Assembly (NCBI RefSeq): GCF_003332325.1
Contig: NZ_CP029295.1
Coordinates: 372,001 to 436,000 of the forward strand
Source of the DNA: [Mycoplasma] phocae
Lineage (GTDB): Bacteria > Bacillota_I > Bacilli_A > Mycoplasmatales > Metamycoplasmataceae
Length of the DNA stretch: 64,000 nt
Direction of reading: 5' to 3'
Shown: positions 20,043 through 31,829 of the stretch, in pieces
Numbering within the stretch: the first letter of the stretch is position 1
Layout of the letters: the number at the start of each line of letters is the position of its first letter
Notes under the pieces: model-generated
Told to the model about the DNA's origin: nothing
The model's database searches: none
What the model saw: only the letters and a program-made list of their open reading frames with translations
Position numbers and translations under genes: made by a program

Positions 20043-21080
20043 TTATGATAATTTATTAGTTATTTTTGCTTTTTCTTTAATGATTTGAGCTTCAACTTTT
20101 TCTTTTAAATTGTAAATATCTTTATACGATATTGCTTTATTAAGTTCTTCTGTAAATTTTTTTACTAAATCTATAGTCTCTATTTCATTAATAAGATTTT
20201 TAACCATTAAAATTGCATTTCTTAGTTTTTGATTTTCTAATTCCTTTTGTTGTTTTTTGGCTTCAATAAATTCAGATTTATCCACTTGAAGACCTTTAGA
20301 ATTAGTTTTTTCAACTTCAAATTTGACATAGAAATCAAACGATTTAGTACCTTTAGTTAGTGTTAATTTGGCAATAGCATAATTTTTAATATTTGGGAAA
20401 ATTGATGATATAGCTTCGCTTTTAATGTTTACCTCACTTTTGCTATGATCAATACTAAATCCATCATTTTTTTCTAATTTGATTTGTTTGGAATCGTAGT
20501 TACTTGCCTTTGCATCAATTGAATTTTGGTATGTAAAAATAATTGTATTTCTTAGTTTTTGTTCTTCTAATTCTTTTTGTTGTCTTCCGGCCTCGATGAA
20601 TTCAGATTTATCCACTTGAAGACCTTTAGAATTAGTTTTTTCAACTTCAAATTTGACATAGAAATCAAACGATTTGGTACCTTTAGTTAGTGTTAATTTG
20701 GCAATAGCATAATTTTTAATATTTGGGAAAATTGATGATATAGCTTCGCTTTTAATGTTTACCTCACTTTTGCTATGATCAATACTAAATCCATCATTTT
20801 TTTCTAATTTGATTTTTTCTGATTTAAAATTAACTGCCTTAGCACTAATTAAGTCTTGATATGTAAATATAATATTTTTTCTTAATTTATCTTCCTCTAA
20901 ACTTGGATCAGGTTTGGGTTGCGGTTCTGGATTAGGTTTTGGTGTAGGATCAGGAGCAGGTTTTGGTGTAGGAGTTGGGTCAGGTTGGGGATTAGGTTTT
21001 GGATCTGTTTTTGTATTATTACATGCTGCTGCAACTAGCGGTAAAGTGATGACACTAGCGATTGACCCTGGAGTATGCAA
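20043..21080 (-). CDS. Silent variable lipoprotein cassette S7 with a 330-bp direct repeat
   Basis: 345 codons from a TTG (21080) just before the box to the stop at 20043. A TAA lies four codons upstream and no SD is present. Cys codon at 21021-21023. A Pro-rich linker leads into two nearly identical 110-residue modules (KNDGFSIDHSKSEVNIKSEA ... KSFDFYVKFEVEKTNSKGLQ ... QQKELE), followed by a C-terminal helical tail (LINEIETIDLVKKFTEELNK). The first module matches S5 almost base for base. Inversion between this box and the box of E would place S7 behind the expression-site promoter. Confidence 0.75.
   Translation of the reverse strand: MHTPGSIASVITLPLVAAACNNTKTDPKPNPQPDPTPTPKPAPDPTPKPNPEPQPKPDPSLEEDKLRKNIIFTYQDLISAKAVNFKSEKIKLEKNDGFSIDHSKSEVNIKSEAISSIFPNIKNYAIAKLTLTKGTKSFDFYVKFEVEKTNSKGLQVDKSEFIEAGRQQKELEEQKLRNTIIFTYQNSIDAKASNYDSKQIKLEKNDGFSIDHSKSEVNIKSEAISSIFPNIKNYAIAKLTLTKGTKSFDFYVKFEVEKTNSKGLQVDKSEFIEAKKQQKELENQKLRNAILMVKNLINEIETIDLVKKFTEELNKAISYKDIYNLKEKVEAQIIKEKAKITNKLS
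20272..20900 (-). repeat. Two 330-bp direct repeats in S7
   Basis: TCCACTTGAAGACCTTTAGA occurs at 20281 and 20611, 330 bp (110 codons) apart, with long identical stretches around both. The same block occurs once in S5 near 14521. Confidence 0.9.
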
Positions 21081-21419
21081 AATTTTGGTCTTTTAGAATT
21101 TAATTTTAACAAGATTAATTGTTAATTATAAATAGTTTTAATTTAGCAAAAAGCTTCAAATAAAATCAAAATTTACAATAAATTTCTTAGAAATTTCACC
21201 CTAGAAATGTGAAATTAACGAATATTTTTAAAAAAATATAAAAATAAATAGTATTGTGATATTGTTTTCAAAAATAAATATTTAATTTAAAACATAACAA
21301 TAAAAATATTTAATATTCAAATATTTGACTAAAAAAACAAATGTACAAAATTCATTTATTATTGTATTATTTAGTAGTCTATGTTTATATATTAAATATC
21401 TTTTAATTGAAAGGAATAT
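21081..21419. other. AT-rich intergenic between S7 and the SGNH lipoprotein gene
   Basis: 339 bp lying between divergent coding regions. Apart from the AAAGG SD at 21410-21414 I see no convincing promoter, RNA or repeat. Confidence 0.4.
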
Positions 21420-23501
21420 ATGATGAAGAGAATTATTAAAATTGGATTTCTAGCGTTAACTTCGTTAATTCCAATATCAGTAGTTGCCGCATCTTGTACT
21501 GTGAATACAAATAGTTTAAATCTAAAAAAATCAGTTGATAGCAATGGATTTCTTAGTGAAAATATTAATATTTTAGCATTAGGAGATTCAATTACTGCTG
21601 GGTTTAATAGTGAATATAGTTTTGAACTTCCCGGAAGCTTCAAAAATTCTGAAAATGCAAAAGTTGAAGGGCTATCATATCCTAGCTTTTTTGTTGAACT
21701 TCTTCAAAAAATAAAACCTAATTTTGTAAATAAATATGAAAATATTGCTCTCTCAGGAACTAAAATTGTTGATTGACTATATCTTCTAAATACTCCAAAT
21801 TTTGAATATGATATTAATGCTAAAGGATCAGTTTTTAAATTTCTAAGCAAATTAGATATAGATGCTAATAATCCATTTAGAAATCGAATAAAAGAACATT
21901 TTGGTGATTTTAGTAAAAATAGTTTAGTCAAGGTCGGTAAACAAGTGGCAGATGCTAATTTTATTAGTTTATCACTTGGAGCAAATGACCTTTTTCAGAG
22001 TTTAGATTTTGATTTAATACAAAAAATTTTCCAAAATCCAAGTGAAGAGAATGTTAATTCATTTAAAAAATCCTTAGAGGAAACATATCAAAATATTGCT
22101 AAAAATTTTGATATGCTACTAAAGAGAATTAAATCACTAAATTCTGAAGCCAAAATTGCCGTTGTTGGTTATCCATTTATTCTTTTAAGAGCTAAACCCT
22201 TAGTTGATGAATTATTTCGGGGAACTAATATTCCATTTAAAGTTTTTGAAAAGTTAAATCAAATCAACAAACAAGTAGCACAAGCTAATAATGTTGCATA
22301 TGTTGAAACTTATGATGAAAAAACTTGACTAGTTAATTCCAAAACCTTAGCCCATTCAATTTTCGATATTCATCCAACTGAAGAAGGCTATAAAAAAATG
22401 GCAATTGAATTATTTAGAAAATTAGCATTTAATTATAGTAATCCAAGCGAAATTAATGCGGGGCAAGATCAAAAATATATCGAAAAAGACCAAGATAGCA
22501 TTCATAAAATTTTTGAAACTAATCAAAGTAATGAAAAACTTCAAGAAATTTTAGATAAATTTGTCAATGAAAAAACCAACTACCAAACAAAAATTAATCG
22601 CCAGAAGGATAAATTCCTTTCAATACAGAGCAATATTGTCAAAGGTTGAATTTCATCGAATAAATTAGCAATTAAACCAATTTTAGAAAAAATCTTTGCT
22701 AATGACGAAGATCTTAAGAGAATTTTTAGTCGTGAGCAATTTATTAATAAAATAATTTCTACTATAGAAAAAGATAAATTAATTGATGATATAGTCATTG
22801 AAATGCATAAATATTTTGATGAAAATGATCTTTTAATTAATAGAGAAAACTTATTAAAATTTCTATTCACTCAAAAAATTCTATTTAGAGCATTTAAAAC
22901 AATTATTAAAATTGATTTTAGTGAAGAAGAAAAAAAGGCCATCGCTAAAGGATTCTCAAAACTTTTAGATAAAATTGATCTAATTGACCCAAAATTATCA
23001 GGCATTAAAAATAACACGGATATTAAATTATTCATTGAAAATATCATTTTAAATGTTTTAAATAATAAAAATCAATACCTTGAAACAAAAAATCTAGAAG
23101 ATATACTAAGCGTATATTTCAAAAATAATTCCAATCAAGATTTTAAACCTTTAATTAAAGCAATTGTTTCAAATGATTTTGTTTTTGAAAAGTTATTTGC
23201 AAAATTAAAAGAATTAGTACCACAATTATCACAAAATAAAAATCTAATAAAAAGCATTTTTCAAAATATAACTGAATTTAGTATTTATAATAAGGTGAAA
23301 AATTATTTTATCCAAAAAATAATAAACAAAGAAATTAATTTAAGTGATTTAAGTAATAACAACTTTAACGATCTTAATATTGGAATAGGTGATTTTTTAG
23401 GTATTTATACTGATTTTCAAAAATTACCAAATAACAGTGAACTAAAAAAAGAATTAAATGATCTTATCAGTTCCATCACTGAAAATTTATTTGGTAAATA
23501 A
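21420..23501 (+). CDS. SGNH/GDSL-family hydrolase lipoprotein with intact catalytic set (short form)
   Basis: 693 residues with UGA as Trp; ATG ATG at 21420 after an AAAGG SD. The signal peptide MMKRIIKIGFL ends in lipobox VVAASC (Cys26). SGNH blocks: ILALGDSITAG (nucleophile Ser57), IALSGTKIVDW (Gly block), SLSLGANDLF (GxND, ~residue 188) and IFDIHPTEEGYKKMA (Asp and His, ~316-318). An all-helical extension of ~350 residues follows, rich in Lys/Asn/Ile. The family hydrolyses ester or acyl bonds (lipases, esterases, peptidoglycan or glycan deacetylases); the substrate here is unknown, host or membrane lipids being plausible. Convergent with the longer paralogue at 23623-26946. It sits inside the silent-cassette region without the box. 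Confidence 0.85.
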
Positions 23502-23567
23502 TCTTTGAATATAATAGGCATTGAATATGTCTATTTTTATTTACAATAAATTTTTGATAAAAAAAGT

Positions 23568-23605
23568 ATGAAAAAAAACTTGCTAAATTACAATTAACAA
23601 GTTTC
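23568..23605 (-). terminator. Terminator between the convergent SGNH genes
   Basis: AAACTTG (23576-23582) pairs with CAAGTTT (23598-23604), and the A run on the left is a T run for the - strand gene, which ends at 23623. This serves the long form; I see no equally good terminator for the + strand gene. Confidence 0.7.
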
Positions 23606-23622
23606 CAAATTAATAAATAGTG

Positions 23623-26600
23623 TTAGTTATCGACTTTACCTTTTTTAATAAATTCAAAAAGTTTTTGTCTTCACAAAATCCCATCTTTATTATTTTCATT
23701 GTTATAATAAACTATTTTAACAAGATCTTTTGCCGAAATATTTGCTTCATATTCGCCAATATGCGAATATATATCTCCAAAAATCTCTTTTAGGATATTT
23801 TCACTATTTTTATCATTTAGTGCGTTAAATACTAAGGTAGAAACGGTTGGAAGTAGTGAATAACGGGAATTATAAAAAATTGTGTTTTTAATGAATGAAG
23901 AAGCATTTTTAAAATATCCTTCGTATGCTGAATATAGAATAATAGCACTCAAACGATATAAAAACTTCTTGTTTTCTTCAACATTTTCATTATTGGCAAT
24001 TTTTTCCAAAACTGGCTTAGAGAATAGTTTTAATTTTGAAATAAGTGATAAATTAGAAAGTGTTGAAATACCAATTGTTAATGATGAATTTACATTAAAT
24101 TTTTCTAAGTTATTTAAAGTATAGAATAGCGGAGTTTTAGTTATAGTTAAATCTTGAATTTTTTCTAATGGTGATTTTTCGACAATCAAATTTAAGAAAT
24201 CAACAACATGCTCAGATTTAATTTTATTATTTTCAAAGATATCTAGCAGACTAGAAACTTGCGAAAGATCTTTAACTATAAAAGAAAGATCAATACTATT
24301 TGCAAGTTCATCTAAAGAACCTAATTTAATTGTTCCTGCTTTTAATTGACTCAAAATACTATCTAAAACCTTATTAAATAATGGTGTTTGTTCAATATTT
24401 TCCATGACACTTTTAACTAAATTTTTAATTTTGTAGTCATCTTTTTCATCATAGTTTTCTAGTTGAAGAGTTTTTTGAATTCCAAAGGCAACGGCATTTA
24501 ATAACTTATCATTCTCTGAAACATTTTTCATTAAGCTACTGATTATCTTTTTCACTATGCCACTATTTTCCTCAATTCGTAAATATGCTTTTATTAGTGC
24601 TTCTATTCCGGAAGTGATTTTTTGATTTGCGACTGCTTGAAGCTCTTTTTCATACTCATCACTATGGTCAATAAAATCATCTATTATCGAATTTTTAAAA
24701 GCTAAAAAGTTTGCATCACTAAAAATGCTATATTTAGATAAAAAAGTATTAACAATAATACTAATTGTATTTTTTAAATCATCTTTAAGTGAGTTATTTT
24801 TTGCTAATTTAGCAAGATCTTTAACCAAATCAAGTAAATCCATACTATTAATATCTAAGTCATTAAAAATATCTAAATTTAGCGTTAAATTTTTTAAATT
24901 TAATTGGTCTAAACTTGGTTTATTTATATTTAATTTATCTAAATTTAATCAATTAAAATTAATTTGTTTATTAGTGAATTTTTTAATTATAAATTTTTCG
25001 ATCTTATCAAAGATTTTGAAATCAATTGACGTTTGAAAAATAGTTTTTATAAAATTTTTACTTTTTGCAATTTTTGGAACAATCTTCGTTAATTGTTCAA
25101 ATAATTTTTCAAAAACAAAATCATTCGAAACAAAGCTTTTGATAATTGATTTAAAGCTTATGTTAGGATTATTTTTAAAATAAATACTTATCACATCCAA
25201 GAAACTATCTGCTTTTAGATACTCATCTTTATTGCTAAGAACTTGAAAAACTGTTTTTTCGACAAAATTTGAAATTTCTTTATTTTCTTTAATTGAAGTT
25301 AAGGCAGGGTCAATTAAATCAATTTTGTTTGCTAAATTAGCAACAATTTTTGCAAGCGCAATTTTTTCATTATCCGTAAAATTTGTATTTATAAATTCTT
25401 TAAATCCATCTAAGAAAATTTTTGGATTAACTAAAAATTTAACAAATTTATTTATCAAATTTTCTTTATTAACAGGTAAATTAGTTTCATCAAAATATTT
25501 TTGAATTTCTAAATCGATTTTGTCAACTAAATTAGCTCTTGTTATCGCTGAAATTATTTTTTCTTTAAATTCATTGCTTTCAAGAAGTTGACTAACTGTT
25601 TCATCTTTGCCAAAGATTTTTTCTAAAACTGATCCTACAAGGGCATCGCCTGAAAGAATTACGTTTTTAATAAAATGTTTTTCTACTGAGAAAAGTGAAC
25701 TTTTTTGACTATTAATTTCTTTTTGATAAATTGTTTTTTCGCTTGCAAACTTATTTAATATTTCTTGAAGTTTTTCATTATCTTGGCTGGTTTCGAAAAG
25801 TTTGCGAATACTATCATAATCTTTTTCTAAATATTTTTGATTTTGTTCATTATTAATTTCACTTGGATCATTGTAATTAAATGCTAATTTTCTAAATAGC
25901 TCAATTGCCATTTTTTTATAGCCTTCTTCAGTTGGATGAATATCAAAAATTGAATTAGCTAAAGTTTTAGCATTAGGTAGTCAAGTTTTTTCATCGTAAG
26001 TTTCCACATAGACAACTTTGTTAGCTTTTGCAACCTGTTTATTTACACTGTTAAGTTTATCAAATATTTTAAGGGCAACATCAGAACCATTCAATAGTTC
26101 ATCAACTATTGGTCTAGCTCTAAGAAAGATAAAAGGATAACCAACAACGACAATTTTGACATCATTATTTAATTGTTTAATTCTTTTTAGGAGTAAATCA
26201 AGATTATTGGCGTTATCTTGATATATTTGAGTTATAGAATTTTTAAACAATTCAATATTCTCTTCACTCGGATTTTGAAAAACCTTCTTCAATAAATCAA
26301 TATTTAAATTTTGAAAAAGATCGTTTGCTCCTAGAGATAATGTAATGAAATTGGCTGCTTTTATTTTATTTTGAAGCTTTAAAAGGTTTGGTTTGCTAAA
26401 ATCATCAAATTGTTCTTTTATACGGTGTCTAAATGGATTATTAGGTTCACCATCTAATCCCAATAAAAACTTAAATGGGGCTTTATCTATTCCGTCACCA
26501 TATTCAAAATTAGGTGCATCTAGTAAATAAAGTCAGTCAACTATTTTCGAACCTGATAGAGCAAAATTATCATAACTTTTCACGAAATTTGATTTTACTC

Positions 26601-26946
26601 TTTGCAATAAATCAACAAGAAAACTTGGATATGATAAACCCCTAACTCTAGTATCTTTGCTACTGTCAAAATTACCTGCAAGTTCGAATGTATATTCGCT
26701 ATTAAATCCAGCAGTAATTGAATCTCCTAATGCCAAAACATTAAGATTTTCTTCTAAAAATTGACTAGGTTTTGTATCATCTTTTTTAGAATCTGAGTTA
26801 TCTTTTTTATCATCTTTTTTTATTTCATCTTCTTTTTTCGGCTCTTTTTTTGTATCTTTTTTTTGCGTTGTACAAGATGATGAAATTATCGGTATCGAAG
26901 CTAGCGATGTTAATGCCAATATCCAAATTTTAGTATTTCTTTTCAT
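23623..26946 (-). CDS. SGNH/GDSL-family hydrolase lipoprotein with intact catalytic set (long form)
   Basis: 1107 residues in one frame (UGA as Trp at 26530, 25978, 24946 and 23671). Start ATG at 26946; signal peptide MKRNTKIWILALTS with lipobox ISSSC (Cys25), then a Lys/Asp/Glu-rich spacer. Catalytic blocks as in the short paralogue: VLALGDSITAG (Ser76), FALSGSKIVDW, TLSLGANDLF, IFDIHPTEEGYKKMA. The ~700-residue C-terminal part is predicted helical and repeats hydrophobic-Lys/Asn patterns; it is ~400 residues longer than in the short form. Probably a lipid-anchored esterase acting outside the cell. Compare the three degenerate relatives at 41948-60254. Confidence 0.85.
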
Positions 26947-27180
26947 GAAATTTTATCCTTCCATTTTTTAGTTAAAAAATTGTATATCCCTTGCAATTTT
27001 AGTAAATAAAATTTCACTTTAGATATGCAACCATTCTATTTAAGAATATAAGTAAATTATTAGATTTTATTAATTATTATCCTTACATTCAAAATTATTA
27101 CATTATTATTTAGTTTTTTGTACTTTTTTTGAAAATAATTGGCAATTATAAATTTTGAGTGCTAATTTCATCTATAAAAT

Positions 27181-28606
27181 TTGAACTATTTGGTGAACTA
27201 CATTTTTTCTTTTTTTAAATTAAATGGTCTTTATTTATTTTACATAATTTTGCATACTCCAGGGTCAATAGCTAGTGTCATCACTTTACCGCTTGTTGCA
27301 GCGGCATGTAATAATACAAAAACAGAACCAAAACCTACTCCACAACCTGAGCCAGCTCCTACTCCAAAACCTAATCCAGATGAAAAACCTGCACCAGCTC
27401 CTACACCAAAGCCTAATCCAGAACCTCAACCAAAACCAGCTCCACAACCTGAGCCAGCTCCAACACCAAAAGATATAAAAGAATTTAAAGAAAAGGCTGA
27501 ATTTTTATATACAGAAAATTTAAGAAATAAATTTGACAGTAAAAAACTTAACTTAAATAAAGCGCCAGGATTTAATTATGTTGTGGAAAAAGCATTAAAG
27601 GGAACTTTCTCTTCTAATGGTGACCAATACTATATTGTTAAATTAAACATTAAAAAAGAGGGTTTAAAAAATTTTGATGTTTATGTAAGATTTAATAGTG
27701 AAAAAGGTGAAATTGTTTCTAAGGATGCATATGAAAATTTACTAAAAAATAATTTAAAAAATGAATTAGACAAAATAACTTTCAAATATCCTAATAAACT
27801 TAAAGAACGTGTTGAATTTAGAGATTTTGATATTAAAAAAATTAATTTATCAAATGTTGAAAATTTAGAATTGGATTTGAAAAAATCAAAATCAGTAATT
27901 ATGCCTTACAAAGAAATAATTACTAAACTAGTATTTAGTTATAACAAACTAGAATTTGGCGAAATTTATGTAAAATTTGTATCTAGCGACAAAGAACAAT
28001 TTGGTACAAAGGCTAAAAAAACTGATTTTTATAAAGTTAAATTAGATGCTTTGGCATTTTCATATTCAGGTAAAATTGATAAACTTAATGATTTTGATAA
28101 AAATAAAATTAATTTACTTCTTGGTAAGGATTTCGAACTAGATTTAGATAATTCAGAATCAATTATAGATAATAATAAGAAAGAAATAATTGCAAAATTA
28201 GCTATTAATTTTAATAAAGAAAAAATTGCTGATATATATGTTAAATTTTCACAAAATAAAAATAATGTTCAATTCGGAAAAAGATCAACAAAAAAAAGAT
28301 TTTGATAAATTATTTGAAGAATTAAAAGAAAAATTGAGAGAGGCTAATTTTGTTTATAATAATGGAACTAAAATTAACTCTTTTAAAGATTTTAGAATAG
28401 ATAAAATTAATTCTTTATCAATAAAAAACTTCAAAGTAATTAACGATAAGTCTATATCAATTCGTATTAATGATGAAGATGTAATTGTAAAATTATTTTT
28501 TACAGAAGAAAATAAAAATGAATTTATAACATATTTAAGATTTTCAATTAAAGAAAATAAATTTACTATAATTTCAGAATCAGAATTTGAAAATTTATTA
28601 CCTTAA
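27181..28606 (+). pseudogene. Variable lipoprotein cassette S8, frameshifted at a poly-A tract
   Basis: No ATG precedes the box (Cys codon 27307-27309); the frame is open from a TTG at 27181 without an SD. After a Pro-rich linker, three modules read in frame (FDVYVRFNSE, IYVKFVSSD, IYVKFSQNK), then the frame stops at 28303-28305 (UGA) and 28306 (UAA). The expected continuation (KDFDKLFEELKEKLREANF ... EFENLLP, stop at 28604) is one base out of phase. The shift lies in A8 at 28290-28297; seven A would restore the frame. The cassette is silent at the 5' end and broken at the 3' end, though slippage could repair it. Confidence 0.75.
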
Positions 28607-28630
28607 CATTAAAATTAAATTTTAAATTAT

Positions 28631-28661
28631 AAGTTCAAGTGCGAAGGCGCTTGATCTTTTT
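28631..28661 (+). terminator. Terminator after S8
   Basis: AAGTTCAAGTGC, loop GAAG, GCGCTTGATCTTTTT. Same family as the hairpins at 12567 and 30088. Confidence 0.75.
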
Positions 28662-28765
28662 ATTTTATAAAAATAGGTATTTTTTAAATAAATTTATAGT
28701 TTAGGACAATAAATTTTTAGGGTTAATTTATTCTAAAAGTTGCAACAAAAAAACCAATATTTTTA

Positions 28766-29983
28766 CCCACTCCAGGGTCAATCGCTAGTGTCATCACTTT
28801 ACCGCTAGTTGCAGCGGCATGTAATAATACCAAACCAGAACCAAAACCTAACACAGATCAAGAGGCTGTTAATAAAAGTTTAGATAATATTGCTATTACC
28901 GTTGATAATAAGGATAAAACTCTTCCAAGTGCTGTTACACAAGCAAATTTAAAAGTAACTGGACAAGTGGAAGGATTTAATTACACATATACATTAACTG
29001 CTGATGATAAAGCAGGAACTTTAGTAGTTGAAGTTAAATCTACTAAAGACAATTTAAGTGCTACAAAAAAAATAACAATTTCCGAATTTAAAAAAGATAC
29101 TAAAACTGATGATAAAAGTAAAGATAGCAAAAAACAAGAAGTTATAAATAGTTTAGCCGAAATTAGCATTTCACCAAGTGGTAAATTCTTACCTTCAAGA
29201 GTTGCTGAAACAGGACAAGTTGAAATCCTAGGAACTAAAGAAGGTTTTAATTACTCAATTAAGATGTTTAAAAATATTAATGATGATGCAGGAACATTGA
29301 CTGGCGTTGTTCTATCTGAAAAAGATGGTGTTGAGGCAGAAAAAGAAATTAATATCACTGGATTATTAACCTCTGAAGAAAATAAAAAAATTATTGAAAA
29401 AGATGAAAAAAATAGCATCGAAAAAGATTTGGATTTATATAACAATCACTATGAAGATATTCCATTTAGATTTCAATTAAAGAAAAATATTAATGTAAAA
29501 ACAGTAGCGGATATTAAAAAAGAAAATGTTGAATTAGTAAAAAGCTCATATTTATTGAGTAAATGAAATATAGAAATATTAGATGTTAAACCAACAAAAA
29601 ATAGTGCTAATAATACCGTATTAATAAGTTACTCTATTAAAAGTAGAAAATACACTGATATAAGTATAAATATTAAAGATCAAGAATTTTTATTTATTGC
29701 TCCAAATAAATTATTAAATTTTGTTTATAATGGTAATAGTAGAATTGATTCTAAGTGAGAGTTTAAAATAAGTGATATTAAACCTTCATTAAAAAATTTT
29801 AAAATAGACCAAATTAAATCTGGATGAATTAACATCAATAATGAAGAAATCTTCGTAAAATTAGTTTTTACTGCGGAAGATCCAAAAGAATTTATGGCAT
29901 ACTTAAAATTTTCTATTAATGAAAACAAATTTACCATAATTTCTCAATCAGAATTTGACAATTTAATATCTTTGCCTCAGTAA
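28766..29983 (+). CDS. Silent variable lipoprotein cassette S9 (no start codon)
   Basis: 405 codons open from the box (PTPGSIASV, Cys codon 28820-28822) to TAA at 29981, with UGA as Trp at 29564 and later. The first possible start codon in frame is an internal GTG at 28967, so the gene has no usable start. The first ~200 bp after the box nearly equal S1 (TDQEAVNKSLDNIAITVDNK ... GQVEGFNYTYTL). A second copy of that module type follows (AEISISPSGKFL ... EGFNYSIKMF), and then a C-terminal half like S5 (DQEFLFIAPNKLLN; EFDNL). It is therefore a mosaic of S1-like and S5-like segments. Confidence 0.75.
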
Positions 29984-30087
29984 TAAAGCGAATAATTCTT
30001 TAATTTTGACATATTTATTTATTCGAAATATGATTAATGGCTAAATAAATTAGCTATATTGATTTAAATATTTAAATACTGTAAGTT

Positions 30088-30113
30088 CAAGTGCAAAAGC
30101 ACTTGTATTTTTT
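30088..30113 (+). terminator. Terminator after S9
   Basis: CAAGTGC, loop AAAA, GCACTTG, then TATTTTTT, 105 bp past the stop of S9. Confidence 0.8.
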
Positions 30114-30186
30114 GTTTGAATATCGATTTAATATTAAGATCTTTTAATTAATTTATTCTAAAAGTTACAATAAAAAAACAATATTT

Positions 30187-31476
30187 TTGCCCACTCCAGG
30201 GTCAATCGCTAGTGTCATCACTTTACCGCTTGTCGCAGCGGCATGTAATAATACAAAACCAGAACCAAAACCTAACACAGATCAAGAAGCTGTTAATAAA
30301 AGCTTAGATAATATTAAAGTAGAAGTAGCTGATAAAAATAAACTTCCAAAAGAAGTTAAAAAGACCGATATAACTATTAGTGACCAAGTGTCAGGCTTTA
30401 CCTACTCAGTTGAAAGTTTAAGCCCAAATGATAAAACCGGAGAGCTTACTGTCAAGGTTAAATCTACTAAAGGTAGTTTAGGTGCTACAAAAGATTTTAA
30501 AATTGATAACTTTAAAAAAGAAACTAAAAATGACGATAAAAAAAATGATTTAGATAAGAATAAATTAGATCTTAAAAAGGAATTAAAAGAATTTAAGGAT
30601 AATGCAAAATTTAATTATAGTATGAATGTAATTAATCCTTTTAATGCTTTCGCTCTAAAATTAACATATAAACCTGGTTATATCCATGAAGTAATAGATG
30701 CAAAAAGTAAAACTAATGTAGCCGGAGAAATTCAATATCATATTGTTAAAATATCAATTAAAAAGGAAACTACAAAATTATTTGATGTTTATATAAAATT
30801 AAATGCTAATGGCAGCACATTTGTTGACGAAAAAGAATTTATTAGAATAACAGAAGAAAAAAAAGCAAATGAATTAAAGACCAAAACTATTATTGCCACA
30901 AAAGATTTTAAATCAAAAGCTGAATATAAATATAATGGTAAACTTGATGATACCGATGCTAATTTGTTCAAACAAACAAATGTAATATTGACAAAAAACG
31001 ATGGTTATAAATCAACATTTGAAGTATCTAAAGTTGACTTAATAGGCAAAGCAGTAATTGCCAAATTTAATATAGTAAGTATTACTGATGTCAATGTTAA
31101 ATTTAGTGTATATGTAAAATTTAATTACACAACTTCAGCTAATAAAGCTGAATTTGTAGAAAAGAATTTTTTCGAACAATTACCAACAAAAGAAGAACAA
31201 GATAAATTTAAAAATGCCGAATTTACTTATAATGGAAATTTAAATGAATTTAATTTAAATATGATAGATATTTCAAATAAATCATTTAAAATAAACCGAA
31301 TAGAGAAAATAGACGATCCTTCTCAACAAATTCTTTTGGTAAAAATTTTTGCCACAAAAGACGATAAAGAATTTATAACTTATTTAAAATTCCTAAAAAA
31401 CAGTAATAATAAAAATACGGGTCTTAAAATTTCGCAATTGGAATTTGAACAATTAGTAGAAAAATTATTACCATAA
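30187..31476 (+). CDS. Silent variable lipoprotein cassette S10
   Basis: 429 codons from a TTG at the box (Cys codon 30244-30246) to the stop at 31474; no ATG and no SD. Order: NTDQEAVNKSLDNIKVEV linker module (ISDQVSGFTYSVESLSPNDK, nearly identical to S11), a module of the S4 type (ISIKKETTKLFDVYIKLN), a module of the S11 type (KSKAEYKYNGKLDDTDANLF ... FSVYVKFNYTT) and a terminal module ending in QLEFEQLVEKLLP. There is no UGA interruption in this cassette. Its composite make-up points to past recombination among cassettes. Confidence 0.75.
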   Translation: MPTPGSIASVITLPLVAAACNNTKPEPKPNTDQEAVNKSLDNIKVEVADKNKLPKEVKKTDITISDQVSGFTYSVESLSPNDKTGELTVKVKSTKGSLGATKDFKIDNFKKETKNDDKKNDLDKNKLDLKKELKEFKDNAKFNYSMNVINPFNAFALKLTYKPGYIHEVIDAKSKTNVAGEIQYHIVKISIKKETTKLFDVYIKLNANGSTFVDEKEFIRITEEKKANELKTKTIIATKDFKSKAEYKYNGKLDDTDANLFKQTNVILTKNDGYKSTFEVSKVDLIGKAVIAKFNIVSITDVNVKFSVYVKFNYTTSANKAEFVEKNFFEQLPTKEEQDKFKNAEFTYNGNLNEFNLNMIDISNKSFKINRIEKIDDPSQQILLVKIFATKDDKEFITYLKFLKNSNNKNTGLKISQLEFEQLVEKLLP

Positions 31477-31769
31477 AAATTATTTAATTTAAATAAAATT
31501 CAAGAACATTGAAATTAACTAGAATTAAATCGTGCTCTTTAAATTTTTTAAATATAAAAATTATCCATTAATATAAACATAAATTAAAAAAATTAAGTTA
31601 TATACCTTTTTTAAAAATAGTTATTCCTTAATTAATAAAGACAAAAAAATTCTTAGTTTCCATCTTTGATTTAAAGATTCAATTTTGTAAATAATATAAG
31701 CGAATGACTATAGATAAAAAAATAGAGAATTAGAATGAATTTAAAAACTTTATTATAAATTTTATATGC

Positions 31770-31801
31770 TAAAAAGCAAGCACATAGGACTTGCTTTTTA
31801 T
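31770..31801. terminator. Bidirectional terminator between S10 and S11
   Basis: AAAAAGCAAG and CTTGCTTTTTA arms around a 9-nt loop, with A and T runs on both sides. It lies 30 bp past the S11 stop and 290 bp past the S10 stop. Confidence 0.75.
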
Positions 31802-31829
31802 TTAATAATTTTAATATTTTTATTCATTT

